From: Peptoniphilus faecalis
Lineage (GTDB): Bacteria; Bacillota; Clostridia; Tissierellales; Peptoniphilaceae
Assembly (NCBI RefSeq): GCF_012976305.1
Contig: NZ_JABDSR010000003.1
Span: 62,001 to 126,000, forward strand
DNA length: 64,000 nt
Direction: 5' to 3'
The stretch's first letter is position 1, and every line of letters starts with the position of its first letter. Shown piece by piece: positions 18,058-25,817 of this stretch. A model generated the notes under the pieces. It worked only from the letters and a program-made list of their open reading frames with translations, searched no databases and had not been told where the DNA came from. Position numbers and translations under genes: made by a program.

Positions 18058-18134
18058 GTATCCTTAGCTCAGCTGGATAGAGCGTCTGGCTACGGACCAG
18101 AAGGTCGGGGGTTCGAATCCTCTAGGATACGCCA
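18058..18134 (+). tRNA. tRNA-Arg (anticodon ACG)
   Basis: The cloverleaf is complete: 7-bp acceptor gtatcct/aggatac, D arm GCTC/GAGC, anticodon stem tctgg/ccaga with loop CTACGGA (anticodon ACG), T loop TTCGAAT, and an encoded 3' CCA after discriminator G. The anticodon reads CGN arginine codons after A-to-I editing. An integrase gene starts 165 bases (ATG at 18311, 177 bases) past its 3' end, and tRNA 3' ends are classic phage attachment sites. Confidence 0.95.
18111..18134 (+). other. Candidate left attachment site (tRNA-Arg 3' end)
   Basis: The T-loop to CCA segment is the usual crossover site for tyrosine integrases in tRNA genes. The tRNA is intact, as expected if the element supplies an identical 3' end. 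I looked for a second copy of this segment elsewhere in the window and found only 7-9 base chance matches, so attR is not in view. Confidence 0.5.
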
Positions 18135-18310
18135 TCAAATTGTTGATATATCAATAGTTATAAATAGTTGCATTTTTTGCTATATTTTTTCACATGAAAA
18201 CACCGTTATCACAATGGATTTTTTACACATTTTCGTTGTTGCTTATGGTGTTTTTTATTATTTAATAACATCATAATTATTCATATTCATAAATAGGAGT
18301 GTATTGTATT

Positions 18311-19213
18311 ATGAGAATTAATAGTAATGGTTTCATGTTAGACAAAAATCAAGAAATGTTTCTAAAAATGAAAGAATTAGAAAATATTAGTAAAAACACA
18401 CTAAAAAATTACACATCATTATTTTCTAAAATGGATAAGAGAATTAATCAGAGATTAGATTATGAAAATGAAGATCATTTGTGCGACCAAGTATTAACAT
18501 ACTTTACAGCAATAAAAGATCACAAGCCTAATACATACAATATTTCTGTTACGGGAGCAAATTGTTATTTTAATTATTTATTACAAAGAAATAAAATAAA
18601 AAACAATCCGTTAAAATTATTAGGCATAAAAAGACGTAAAATAGAATTTAACCCACGACCTTGCAGTACAAATGATTTAAAACAATTATTAAAAGTAATT
18701 GATGTAACAGAATATGCAGGTTTAAGAGATTATGCTATAATACTTTTAATAGCGGACACTGGAATTAGACCAAGTGAAGCCTTTGGATTGGTTACAAATG
18801 ATGTAGATTTTGTCAATAATACTGTAATAGTTCGCAAAGAAACTTCTAAAACTCATAAGGAAAGATTATTGCCAGTATCTACAAAAGTAATGATTTACAT
18901 TAAAGCACTTTTAAAATATAATATGGATAGCGATTATGTGTTTAATACAATCAATGGAAACGAAATGACAACAGATAGATTTCAAAGACGTATGAAACAT
19001 TATAGCGATTATTCAAACACTAAAATAACACCATATCAATTAAGACATTATTTTGGCACTGAATACGTCAAAAGTGATAATTGCAACATATTATATTTAC
19101 AAAAAATAATGGGTCATTCAAAACTAGAAATGACAAGGAGATATATTAAAATAGATCCAGAGGATTTAGCTAGGAATCATAAATTAGCTAGTCCAATAGA
19201 TAAATTAGATTAA
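18311..19213 (+). CDS. int: Tyrosine recombinase/phage integrase (tRNA-adjacent)
   Basis: This 300-residue integrase has a SAM-like N-terminal core-binding region and a C-terminal catalytic domain. The catalytic residues are visible: Arg in GIRPSEAF, Lys in RKETSKTHKE, YQLRH in place of HxLRH (the first His is Tyr), His in MGHSKLEMT, and the nucleophile Tyr in RRYIK. The upstream GTG at 18299 is possible, but the ATG at 18311 lies 12 bases after AGGAG. It is the element's likely integration enzyme. Confidence 0.88.
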   Translation: MRINSNGFMLDKNQEMFLKMKELENISKNTLKNYTSLFSKMDKRINQRLDYENEDHLCDQVLTYFTAIKDHKPNTYNISVTGANCYFNYLLQRNKIKNNPLKLLGIKRRKIEFNPRPCSTNDLKQLLKVIDVTEYAGLRDYAIILLIADTGIRPSEAFGLVTNDVDFVNNTVIVRKETSKTHKERLLPVSTKVMIYIKALLKYNMDSDYVFNTINGNEMTTDRFQRRMKHYSDYSNTKITPYQLRHYFGTEYVKSDNCNILYLQKIMGHSKLEMTRRYIKIDPEDLARNHKLASPIDKLD

Positions 19214-19224
19214 AGGAGAAAGAA

Positions 19225-19782
19225 ATGCTAAAACACAAACTAAAAATACAAGTAATGCTTATTCTTTTACTTCCATTCATTTTAGCAGGGTGTAGTGGGT
19301 CAAAAATGACTATGAAAGATAATGACACCTTGCGTGATATATTGTCCGACTACACTCTATTGCCACATAGCACGGATAGTGTTAGTTCGTATGCTCAACA
19401 AGATTTAAGGATGGGTTATGACAGCTGTATATCTCCATTTGTTGTTATTTCTCCTCATGGTGGAAAGGCAATAGTGGATTTCAGATATGTCGGTACAGAT
19501 TTCATTGACATTAAAAATATTGTCGTGGAAACAGATAACCACAAATACAGAGTAAGCTTTAAAAAAGATGATTTAACACAAGATGTAAAATCATATCCCA
19601 CTCCTTATGTTGAAGAAACAGTATTTTGCGACATAAACAAAAAACACTATAAAATGCTAGTTGATATAGCCAACTCTAGTAGCACTCGTGTGACATACAC
19701 AGGTAATGACACATATAGTTATGAATTGTCTGACACAAACAAAGAAGCTATTAAAACACTAGTTTCTTGTTATGAAGAATAA
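19225..19782 (+). CDS. Phage-borne lipoprotein of unknown function
   Basis: A strong ribosome site (AAAGGAG) precedes the ATG. The N-terminus is basic, then hydrophobic, and ends in the lipobox LAGC, so the mature protein should be a membrane-anchored lipoprotein of about 160 residues. I do not recognise the domain. It follows the integrase by 11 bases on the lysogen-expressed strand, opposite to the late genes. That placement is typical of superinfection exclusion or lysogenic conversion genes, which is an inference. Confidence 0.75.
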   Translation: MLKHKLKIQVMLILLLPFILAGCSGSKMTMKDNDTLRDILSDYTLLPHSTDSVSSYAQQDLRMGYDSCISPFVVISPHGGKAIVDFRYVGTDFIDIKNIVVETDNHKYRVSFKKDDLTQDVKSYPTPYVEETVFCDINKKHYKMLVDIANSSSTRVTYTGNDTYSYELSDTNKEAIKTLVSCYEE

Positions 19783-19785
19783 AAA

Positions 19786-19816
19786 AAAATAGAGGGAGCT
19801 TTATGCTCCCTCTTAA
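19786..19816. terminator. Terminator between lipoprotein gene and end of late operon
   Basis: The perfect stem agagggagc/gctccctct has a tttat loop. On - it is followed by nine T, so it ends the 32-kb late operon. On + the trailing sequence is weaker. Confidence 0.85.
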
Positions 19817-19817
19817 A

Positions 19818-20135
19818 TTATATAGGTCTATTCTTATTAAACTCTGCTACAACAGATTCAATCATCATGTCTAAATCTGTTTTCTTAACCTTAATACCCT
19901 TAGCATTTAATGACTTAGTAATATAGTTTAAAGCTTCTGCTTTCTTTTCCTTGCCATCCCAACCATTAACTTTACCAAGTTGTTCTATTGCATTAACACC
20001 AATTTTTACAATTTCAAGTACCTTATTAACCTTACTAACACCATACTTTTTAGCAAAATAAGTCAAAATGACAATAGCACCAGTGGAAATCAACAAAGCA
20101 ATAGCTTGTAAAATTTCAGTAACATTACTTTCCAT
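19818..20135 (-). CDS. Phage holin, LLH family
   Basis: One membrane helix (ILQAIALLISTGAIVILTYF) is followed by a conserved soluble segment (VNKVLEIVKIGVNAIEQL... KKAEALNYITKSLNAKGIKV) that matches LLH-type phage holins. Holins permeabilise the membrane at the end of infection so the endolysin reaches the wall. I chose ATG at 20135 because AAAGGAG lies just ahead; the 20162 start is upstream of that site. It is the last gene of the late operon. Confidence 0.85.
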   Translation of the reverse strand: MESNVTEILQAIALLISTGAIVILTYFAKKYGVSKVNKVLEIVKIGVNAIEQLGKVNGWDGKEKKAEALNYITKSLNAKGIKVKKTDLDMMIESVVAEFNKNRPI

Positions 20136-20233
20136 AATATCTCTCCTTTCAAAATAAGACAACCAATTACATTAGATAAAAATTAAAACGCAACCACGAA
20201 CGTTTTGGAACGTCTGATAGCATTTTAAAAAAC

Positions 20234-20860
20234 CTATACACTCTTAATGCCAATCATAGAATTTAATTTTCTAGTAGTGTGTCTGCCCTTATTATCTTTC
20301 CACAACATTTGAGTAGAACCGCCACCATCTAAAGCAACAGCACCATCAATGTTTAAATTACATATCTCTCTTCTAAAAATATTCATAGAACACTCTTTCT
20401 TAGTTATAATCAAATAAGCAGTATTTCCCTTAAAAGCAATGGCAGTATGGTGGGTGTGTCTTACAATGTCAGCAGGTACTTGCTCAAGAGTTGGATTGTA
20501 ATCAGGATATAGACCAACACCACCAACAGCAAATAAAGGTTTAATAGAAGCTTCATTAATATTATTGATTCTTTCTACAATTGCCCTATTCCCGTCATAA
20601 ATTAGAGTTCCTCTCTTAATGTGACTTTTCCAATGATTAACACTTGCATTCTCGCCAATAGGTTTACCATTATTCACTGAAATAGACCAAGTAGAACTAG
20701 ACAGTTCAGGTCTGCCAGTGTCAAAGAATGTACCATTAATACCATAAGCACCAACTTGTCGAAGTGTTTTACCACCTAATTGAGTAACATACAATTTATC
20801 TAAAGTAGTTTTAATTACTTTTAAATAATCAGTTTCAAAATATTCATTATCATTAACTAG
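20234..20860 (-). CDS. Phosphodiester glycosidase (NAGPA/DUF2233) domain, reached by -1 frameshift from the amidase gene
   Basis: The conserved NAGPA segments are GINGTFFD, AVGGVGLYP and VALDGGGSTQMLW. The frame has no ATG and its first possible start is a TTG at 20794 without a ribosome site. Upstream of that TTG the frame stays open, with sensible protein, right into the amidase stop codon. The amidase ends gct tta aaa aaa aac tag, with nine A. A -1 slip there joins the two frames into one product of about 470 residues. This is probably the C-terminal catalytic domain of a two-domain endolysin. Confidence 0.75.
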   Translation of the reverse strand, partial: LVNDNEYFETDYLKVIKTTLDKLYVTQLGGKTLRQVGAYGINGTFFDTGRPELSSSTWSISVNNGKPIGENASVNHWKSHIKRGTLIYDGNRAIVERINNINEASIKPLFAVGGVGLYPDYNPTLEQVPADIVRHTHHTAIAFKGNTAYLIITKKECSMNIFRREICNLNIDGAVALDGGGSTQMLWKDNKGRHTTRKLNSMIGIKSV

Positions 20861-21645
20861 TTTTTTTTTAAAGCTCTTATAATCATAGAAACAACCTCTT
20901 CACGAGTAGCAGTTTTCTTTGGCATAGTACCATCTGTAATTCCAAGATTAATAGCTTCTTCCCATTCTTTTTTCGCCCAACTTGATGGCTCTGTATTTTC
21001 AAAATTTTTATCAATATCTGTCATATCATTATCCACCTTATCCTTTTCAAATTTCTTGCTTGGATTGTCTTTCACTAATCTTTCTCTTTCAGATAAAGGT
21101 TTATCAAAGTCAAAACTAGAATTTTTAGACAAATCTATTTTAACTTCCATAGGCTTAGCTACATCAAGCTTAAATTGCTTCCATTTCTCCCAATTATTAC
21201 TTTTCATATGATTAGGACAGGACTTACCAGTAGCGTCAAAATGCCTAACAACTCTATCTAATGGAATATTAAATTTCACCATTAAATTTTTGACAAGTTC
21301 AACTGTATTCCTATACATTAAATTATAATTACCATCGGAGTTTACACACATTTCAATGCCAATGGAATTAGAATTAGTAACATCATTTCTAGTAGCATAT
21401 CTTTTGTTCCACTTATCGCCACAATGCCAAGCAGAATAAGAATCGCCAATAATTTGAATAATACCCTTATCATCAACAAAATAGTGTGCCGAAGCATTTC
21501 TATTGCCACCACCAAAATAATTGTAGTGAGAAAGAGCATTAGCACCCTTACCATAATTTCCAGTATCGTGAATTACAATAAATTTAACAGTATTATCATG
21601 CCTTGAAGAATAATTATATTTAATTGGTTTATATTGAAAATTCAA
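20857..21645 (-). CDS. Endolysin: N-acetylmuramoyl-L-alanine amidase (Amidase_2/PGRP) with C-terminal SLH-like segment
   Basis: Residues 1-~165 form an Amidase_2 domain. The zinc ligands are the His in VIHDTGN, the His in VRHFDATGKSCP and the Cys of that motif. It cuts the bond between N-acetylmuramic acid and L-alanine in peptidoglycan. A charged linker follows. The C-terminus (WAKKEWEEAINLGITDG, ATREEVVSMIIRAL) resembles an S-layer-homology or wall-binding repeat. The stop codon lies immediately after an A9 run, and the next frame continues as a glycosidase domain, so this may be only the short product. Confidence 0.85.
   Translation of the reverse strand: MNFQYKPIKYNYSSRHDNTVKFIVIHDTGNYGKGANALSHYNYFGGGNRNASAHYFVDDKGIIQIIGDSYSAWHCGDKWNKRYATRNDVTNSNSIGIEMCVNSDGNYNLMYRNTVELVKNLMVKFNIPLDRVVRHFDATGKSCPNHMKSNNWEKWKQFKLDVAKPMEVKIDLSKNSSFDFDKPLSERERLVKDNPSKKFEKDKVDNDMTDIDKNFENTEPSSWAKKEWEEAINLGITDGTMPKKTATREEVVSMIIRALKKN
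20861..20869 (-). promoter_or_regulatory. A9 slippery run at amidase/glycosidase junction
   Basis: On - the run reads as t-aaaaaaaaa-c ending in the A-AAA-AAC type heptamer, just before TAG. It allows a -1 shift by ribosomes or slippage by RNA polymerase. Confidence 0.6.
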
Positions 21646-21649
21646 ACAA

Positions 21650-22330
21650 TCACTCCTTTTTCATCTGTTCTATAGTATTTTTAAGTTGTGTTATTTCATT
21701 TTGTAGTTTTTTGATTTCTTCGCCGATTTTTCTCTCAGATAAACCGACATATCGAAATGCGAGTTGAGCAGTCGGTGAACACCAAATACCACCGTTATAA
21801 TGACCGTTCCCTTCACACCAACGCCACGCCAACCAACCAAATGTTGTGTCAAAAATGATTTGTATTTTTGTACAGTTTTTGTTGCTATCCAAGCGAGTAT
21901 CCTTTACACGATTTCCTAATTCATCTATTAAATCCACAACACTATTATGACGAATATTAATCAACAATATGGGTACATCTATTGGAGCTATCCAATCAGC
22001 TCGCCCACCCAACAGATTCTGAGGCTGGCGGAATACATAGTTCCATGTGCCAAAACGCATCCCTTGTTTTTTCTCTTCTTCGTTAGCTTCCGAAATCAAA
22101 AGTGTTATAGGGTCATCAATACTAGCCAAGTAATCTCCATGTGGGTGTTGAGTTTTAAAATCCTCTAATTCTTTTAAGGTAACATATTTAGCTTCAATGT
22201 TATGCCATGAATCTACAAATGCTTTTAACTCATTTAATTCTTTCAACTTTTCAATTCCAAGAAAATTATCTTTAACAACTCTACCAAGTTCCGCCAGACC
22301 TTTCTCATCTAAAAATGTTTTATCTTCCAC
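21650..22330 (-). CDS. Phage tail fibre or receptor-binding protein, unknown
   Basis: Starting at the GTG at 22330 (GGGGG seven bases ahead), the protein of about 226 residues begins VEDKTFLDEKGLAELGRVVK, a common opening of phage tail fibre proteins. The middle region has GTWNYVFRQPQNLLGGRADW and WLAWRWCEGNGHYNGGIW, suggesting a beta-rich tip domain. The end is a short coiled coil (EEIKKLQNEITQLKNTIEQM). It overlaps the baseplate gene upstream. No specific family was recognised. Confidence 0.6.
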   Translation of the reverse strand: MEDKTFLDEKGLAELGRVVKDNFLGIEKLKELNELKAFVDSWHNIEAKYVTLKELEDFKTQHPHGDYLASIDDPITLLISEANEEEKKQGMRFGTWNYVFRQPQNLLGGRADWIAPIDVPILLINIRHNSVVDLIDELGNRVKDTRLDSNKNCTKIQIIFDTTFGWLAWRWCEGNGHYNGGIWCSPTAQLAFRYVGLSERKIGEEIKKLQNEITQLKNTIEQMKKE

Positions 22331-22772
22331 TTGACACCCCCATAAACACACTTTTTATTTTCTCAATAGGAATAGCACTCACTTTTGCCATAGCAATTAC
22401 CTCATTACCCGAAGATAACAAGCTCTCTCTGATTTCCAAAGCAAACCTGCCAGTAGTTAAAACTTCATCATCTTTAGAAATTCTAATCTCAATATCAGCA
22501 ATACCAAAAATAGAAAGCATAGAAGAATCAAGAACAAAATTTAAAATCTTATTCTTTTCCTTTAACTCAATATCGCCATTAACAACAAAAATCTTTCTAT
22601 CTGGTCGTCTAAAAACAAGCTCTACATCATAACCATCGGGAACATCAAAAGGCTTATTGCCATCTTTTAAAGTAATAGACAGAATAGAAGTATCATTGTC
22701 ATATTGAACAGCACCAACTAAAATAGAAGTAGATTTTTTAATATCTAAATCCACATTAAAAACCTTTTTCAT
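22320..22772 (-). CDS. BppU-family baseplate upper protein (N-terminal domain)
   Basis: The opening KKVFNVDLDIKKSTSILVGAVQYDNDTSILSITLKDG, the VELVFRRPDRK strand and the ends of the beta sandwich match the BppU N-terminal domain of lactococcal-type siphophage baseplates. That domain attaches receptor-binding proteins to the tail. At about 150 residues it is only the N-terminal domain. The ATG at 22772 follows GGAGGTGTGT. A terminator-like hairpin precedes the ribosome site. Confidence 0.75.
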   Translation of the reverse strand: MKKVFNVDLDIKKSTSILVGAVQYDNDTSILSITLKDGNKPFDVPDGYDVELVFRRPDRKIFVVNGDIELKEKNKILNFVLDSSMLSIFGIADIEIRISKDDEVLTTGRFALEIRESLLSSGNEVIAMAKVSAIPIEKIKSVFMGVSSGR

Positions 22773-22785
22773 ACACACCTCCAAT

Positions 22786-22810
22786 AAAAATAGGGAGGAC
22801 TAAACCTCCC
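22786..22810 (-). terminator. Terminator-like hairpin inside late operon (before BppU gene)
   Basis: On -, gggagg/cctccc with a 6-base loop is followed by TATTTTTATTGGAGG, so the U-tract runs directly into the ribosome site of the BppU gene. Confidence 0.6.
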
Positions 22811-22813
22811 AAT

Positions 22814-23092
22814 TCATTTTCCCAAAGCATCAACCTTATTTTCAATTCTAGTTAAAATAGCCATAATCTCTGTATTATTTTGACTATTTTTAATATCTTC
22901 AATATCATTCTTCATGTCCACAATAAAGCTTTCTAACCTTTGATGATGCAATTTATTATCATTAATAGCATTAGTATTAGCTTCAACGACCTTCGTAATC
23001 TTTTCAATCATCTTAGGCGTTTGAGTTAAATACAATGCGGAAATAACAACAAGTAGACCAAAATTAACAATAGATTGGTATGTTTCTAACAT
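22814..23092 (-). CDS. Small membrane protein with coiled coil (XhlA-like position)
   Basis: This 92-residue protein has one N-terminal membrane helix (IVNFGLLVVISALYL) and a long coiled coil to the C-terminus. The shape and position between tail fibre and lysis genes are like hemolysin XhlA/BhlA-type holin partners, but the topology is reversed relative to classic XhlA. AGGGAG precedes the ATG. Its role in lysis or tail structure is not established. Confidence 0.5.
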   Translation of the reverse strand: MLETYQSIVNFGLLVVISALYLTQTPKMIEKITKVVEANTNAINDNKLHHQRLESFIVDMKNDIEDIKNSQNNTEIMAILTRIENKVDALGK

Positions 23093-23107
23093 TTAATCAC
23101 TCCCTTT

Positions 23108-23854
23108 TTAATCTGTAAAATAAACTATGTTTGAAGCGAAAGCATCAATTCTGCTACTATTTCCCCCATAAACTAATAAGCGAATAGTTCCACTAGATAA
23201 TATAGATACGTATGTGCCACTTCCACAGTTAAAGGCGATTTCTTTGTCACCAGAGCTTAATGATGAGGCATTTCGGAAATAATCATAAGCTGGTCTAAAA
23301 TCAGAAGGTAAGGTTGGCTGATGACCCCAGTTGTAGAAATCTTGCCCATTAAAATAAATAACAACCAGTTTACCTAGTTTTGTGGCGACACATTGTAAGT
23401 TTTGTCCAAACACCCAAGTTTTCAGCTCTCCACCACCAGCATCTTTAAGTTCCCTAGTCCTCTTATCAAAATCTCCAATCCAGTCCTCTAAATCCCTTTC
23501 TGATGTAACACCAGTCCAAGCAGATGCACTAGAATAACCCTTAGTTTTGCATCTACCAATATTAGACTTATCAGCCTTATTGTCTTGCAGAACCTTACCT
23601 TGTTTAGCCGATAAAGCCTTAGTGTTATCGCTTGTCGCTAAATCATCTACAACGCTTGTAACTGTGTCCGTATATTTAGGATTGGTAGGTATGTTATCTA
23701 CCTTCGCTTTAGCATTGTTATCATAATCATTAGTAGAAAGACCTTTACCATCAACTTTTTTAACTTTTCCTGCTACATCAATCGTTAAACTATTTAACTT
23801 CTGACCTATTTCTCCAATTATTTGTTTCATTTGCTCATAATTTAATATCTTCAT
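23108..23854 (-). CDS. Tail fibre protein with repeat module
   Basis: Residues about 32-64 (VDGKGLSTNDYDNNAKAKVD and IPTNPKYTDT) are a linker module also present in the two fibre genes upstream. LSAKQGKVLQDNK after it is a typical phage tail fibre repeat. The C-terminal ~110 residues are a beta-rich tip (WVFGQNLQCVATKLGKLVVIYFNGQ). It is likely part of the host-recognition apparatus. Confidence 0.65.
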   Translation of the reverse strand: MKILNYEQMKQIIGEIGQKLNSLTIDVAGKVKKVDGKGLSTNDYDNNAKAKVDNIPTNPKYTDTVTSVVDDLATSDNTKALSAKQGKVLQDNKADKSNIGRCKTKGYSSASAWTGVTSERDLEDWIGDFDKRTRELKDAGGGELKTWVFGQNLQCVATKLGKLVVIYFNGQDFYNWGHQPTLPSDFRPAYDYFRNASSLSSGDKEIAFNCGSGTYVSILSSGTIRLLVYGGNSSRIDAFASNIVYFTD

Positions 23855-23874
23855 TTTTACTTATCACCTTAATT

Positions 23875-24402
23875 TCAACCAAAATATAATTCTCTTATGG
23901 CTCTTACATCGTTCTCATTAGCAACTTCTAACCCAATAGTAGATAAATCGGGAATAGGATTTAATTTCTCCCATTCATCCCACAAGATGCTACTAAAGTC
24001 AGGAGTTTTAGGATTTGTTGAACCTTTTCGCATGTAAAACACATTGTCCTCACCTGTCATATTTAGTGCTATTTGTGCTATTGAATTAGAATCGCCATTG
24101 TATCGGAATACAATGGCATACCAGTTTGGGTTTTGTTGATGAGGAGCGTTCGTTGAACTTTGTATGCGGTAAAAGCCAGAATTTGCCAATTGGTTAAAAT
24201 CTGTTGATGTTTCTTGATAGATAAGTTCTCGCTCATCATTAAGTGTTTTTATTTTATCCACCTTAGACTTAGATGCATCATCAAAATCGTGAGTAGATAA
24301 TACTTTACCATTAACCTTGTCGACTTTATTATTTAACAATCCTTTTAATTCTTTATATTTTTGTCCTATAAAATTAAGACTATTTTCGCCTAATACTTTC
24401 AC
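23875..24402 (-). CDS. Tail fibre protein with pyocin-knob-like domain
   Basis: After an N-terminal linker with VNGKVLSTHDFDDASKSKVD, the segment FNQLANSGFYRIQ...WYAIVFRYNGDSNSIAQIAL and ILWDEWEKL resembles the pyocin knob domain of phage tail fibres. It starts at or within the end of the preceding gene (4-base overlap), indicating coupling. The 175-residue length suggests one knob and a short tail. Confidence 0.65.
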   Translation of the reverse strand: MKVLGENSLNFIGQKYKELKGLLNNKVDKVNGKVLSTHDFDDASKSKVDKIKTLNDERELIYQETSTDFNQLANSGFYRIQSSTNAPHQQNPNWYAIVFRYNGDSNSIAQIALNMTGEDNVFYMRKGSTNPKTPDFSSILWDEWEKLNPIPDLSTIGLEVANENDVRAIRELYFG

Positions 24403-25763
24403 TAATTAAACGCCTCCTCTAATTCTTGTTGAGAAAACTCTTCAATTTCCGTAAACTTATTATTTATCTTGTTGTTCATTTTTTCGAATTGTCTTTGAAT
24501 AACACGATTATATTCGTACAAATGTTTTGACAAAACATAACTAGCATTGTTTGTTATTATGTTACTTTCTACTTGAGATGTTTCGAATTGTTCAGTGGAT
24601 ATAACTGGTTCAATAGCCAACAATTGTCCATTGTAAAATAGAGCTTGTTTCCATCCGTAACTCTCCACTGTCCATTTGCGTGACTCATCATCTGGTTTTA
24701 CAATGGTAAATTGTTTTTTTGCAATTGCGTTTTGAAGATCTTGATCATATTTGAGTGCACGGTTATAATCGCCCGAAAACTCATACTCCTTTACAAGTTG
24801 GTCGGAATAATCTACCAGTTTATTATCAATAGCAGTATTAACCTCTATTTTTTTTGCATAATCGCTTAAATCCACTTGTGTAGAACCAATCAGTTCATAC
24901 TTACCATTAAGCCATAAATATTCAAGATAATTATTATTACCTTTGCCTTTCTCATCTTTTACCAAATAAATAACATCATCTTTGCCAGTAGTTGGTAGGG
25001 AAGTGACAACCTCTTTTTTTAATGTACTAGACTTAGAAATTAATTGTTGTATCTCCGTTTCTGTTTTAAAATTACTATCATTAGTCAGCTCTGATGTTTT
25101 AGTAGGAACATCTTTCTTTTTAGCATAAGGAGTTAAATCATAAGTAGTATCAGTGTACTTAGGATTTTCGGGAATGGCATCCACTTTAGCTTTGTCAATA
25201 TTGGCGTAGTCGTTAGTGGATAAAGATTTTGCACCATCTTTTTTAACAAATTTTAGTTCACCTAATTGAAGCATGTTCAACGTTATGTATTTGCTTTCAA
25301 GCTCGTCTATTAAAGGCTTGCAAGCCCAAATATAAACAATACCTTCTTCCTGTTTACGTAAAGAACTTATCTCTTCAACACTCAACACATGACCATCTAC
25401 ATGTCTTACAAGCAAGCTCTCGTTTTTGGATTGCTCTTGTTGCCACGCTCCTACAAAACCATATTTTTTATACCTCTCGCTGTTCACTACTTTCTTTTCA
25501 TCAAAATCGCTCTCAGAAGCCCATTGTTTTATAAAATCCAACAGTGAGGCTACAGTCATGGAGGGGTTCTCACAAATGAGTACAAGTAAACTGTGAAACA
25601 AAACTTCCAAATCACCGGCAAGCATAAGAGTATAACCCTCATTCACAAGTTTTATATATCTACGCTCATCATCAGTAATAATATCTTTCTTTTCAGCATA
25701 CTTATTCTTAGCAGCATTGGCGTACGCCTCAAACCCCTCATAATCTATTAATTTATAAGTCAT
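24402..25763 (-). CDS. Large tail fibre/baseplate protein
   Basis: Starting at the ATG at 25763 (GGAGG ahead), the protein has about 453 residues. An N-terminal helical region (about 1-165) is followed by the LSTNDYANIDKAKVDAIPEN and PKYTDT linker shared with the two smaller fibres. A second region then contains VTSLPTTGKDDVIYLVKD...YLWLNGKYELIG, a segment frequent in phage fibres, and the end is helical. The precise role is not known. Confidence 0.6.
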   Translation of the reverse strand: MTYKLIDYEGFEAYANAAKNKYAEKKDIITDDERRYIKLVNEGYTLMLAGDLEVLFHSLLVLICENPSMTVASLLDFIKQWASESDFDEKKVVNSERYKKYGFVGAWQQEQSKNESLLVRHVDGHVLSVEEISSLRKQEEGIVYIWACKPLIDELESKYITLNMLQLGELKFVKKDGAKSLSTNDYANIDKAKVDAIPENPKYTDTTYDLTPYAKKKDVPTKTSELTNDSNFKTETEIQQLISKSSTLKKEVVTSLPTTGKDDVIYLVKDEKGKGNNNYLEYLWLNGKYELIGSTQVDLSDYAKKIEVNTAIDNKLVDYSDQLVKEYEFSGDYNRALKYDQDLQNAIAKKQFTIVKPDDESRKWTVESYGWKQALFYNGQLLAIEPVISTEQFETSQVESNIITNNASYVLSKHLYEYNRVIQRQFEKMNNKINNKFTEIEEFSQQELEEAFN

Positions 25764-25775
25764 AAATTCCTCCAA

Positions 25776-25808
25776 TAAAAAAAGAGATAGATATCACTCT
25801 ATCTCTTA
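25776..25808 (-). terminator. Terminator-like hairpin inside late operon (before 24402-25763 gene)
   Basis: On -, the stem agagatag/ctatctct (inner agtg/atat) is followed by seven T and then ATTGGAGG, the ribosome site of the next gene. It is strong enough to be a real terminator. Confidence 0.75.
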
Positions 25809-25817
25809 AAAAATATA

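Noticed and set aside
17992-18276. 94-codon frame spanning the tRNA
   Set aside because: It reads straight through the tRNA-Arg gene and has no ribosome site.
18311-19213. Integrase as inactive because its HxxR motif reads YQLR
   Set aside because: A Tyr or other residue at the first position is tolerated in several active tyrosine recombinases; all other catalytic residues are intact.
23108-25763. Diversity-generating retroelement near the fibre genes
   Set aside because: No reverse transcriptase and no template/variable repeat pair with adenine-specific differences was seen.
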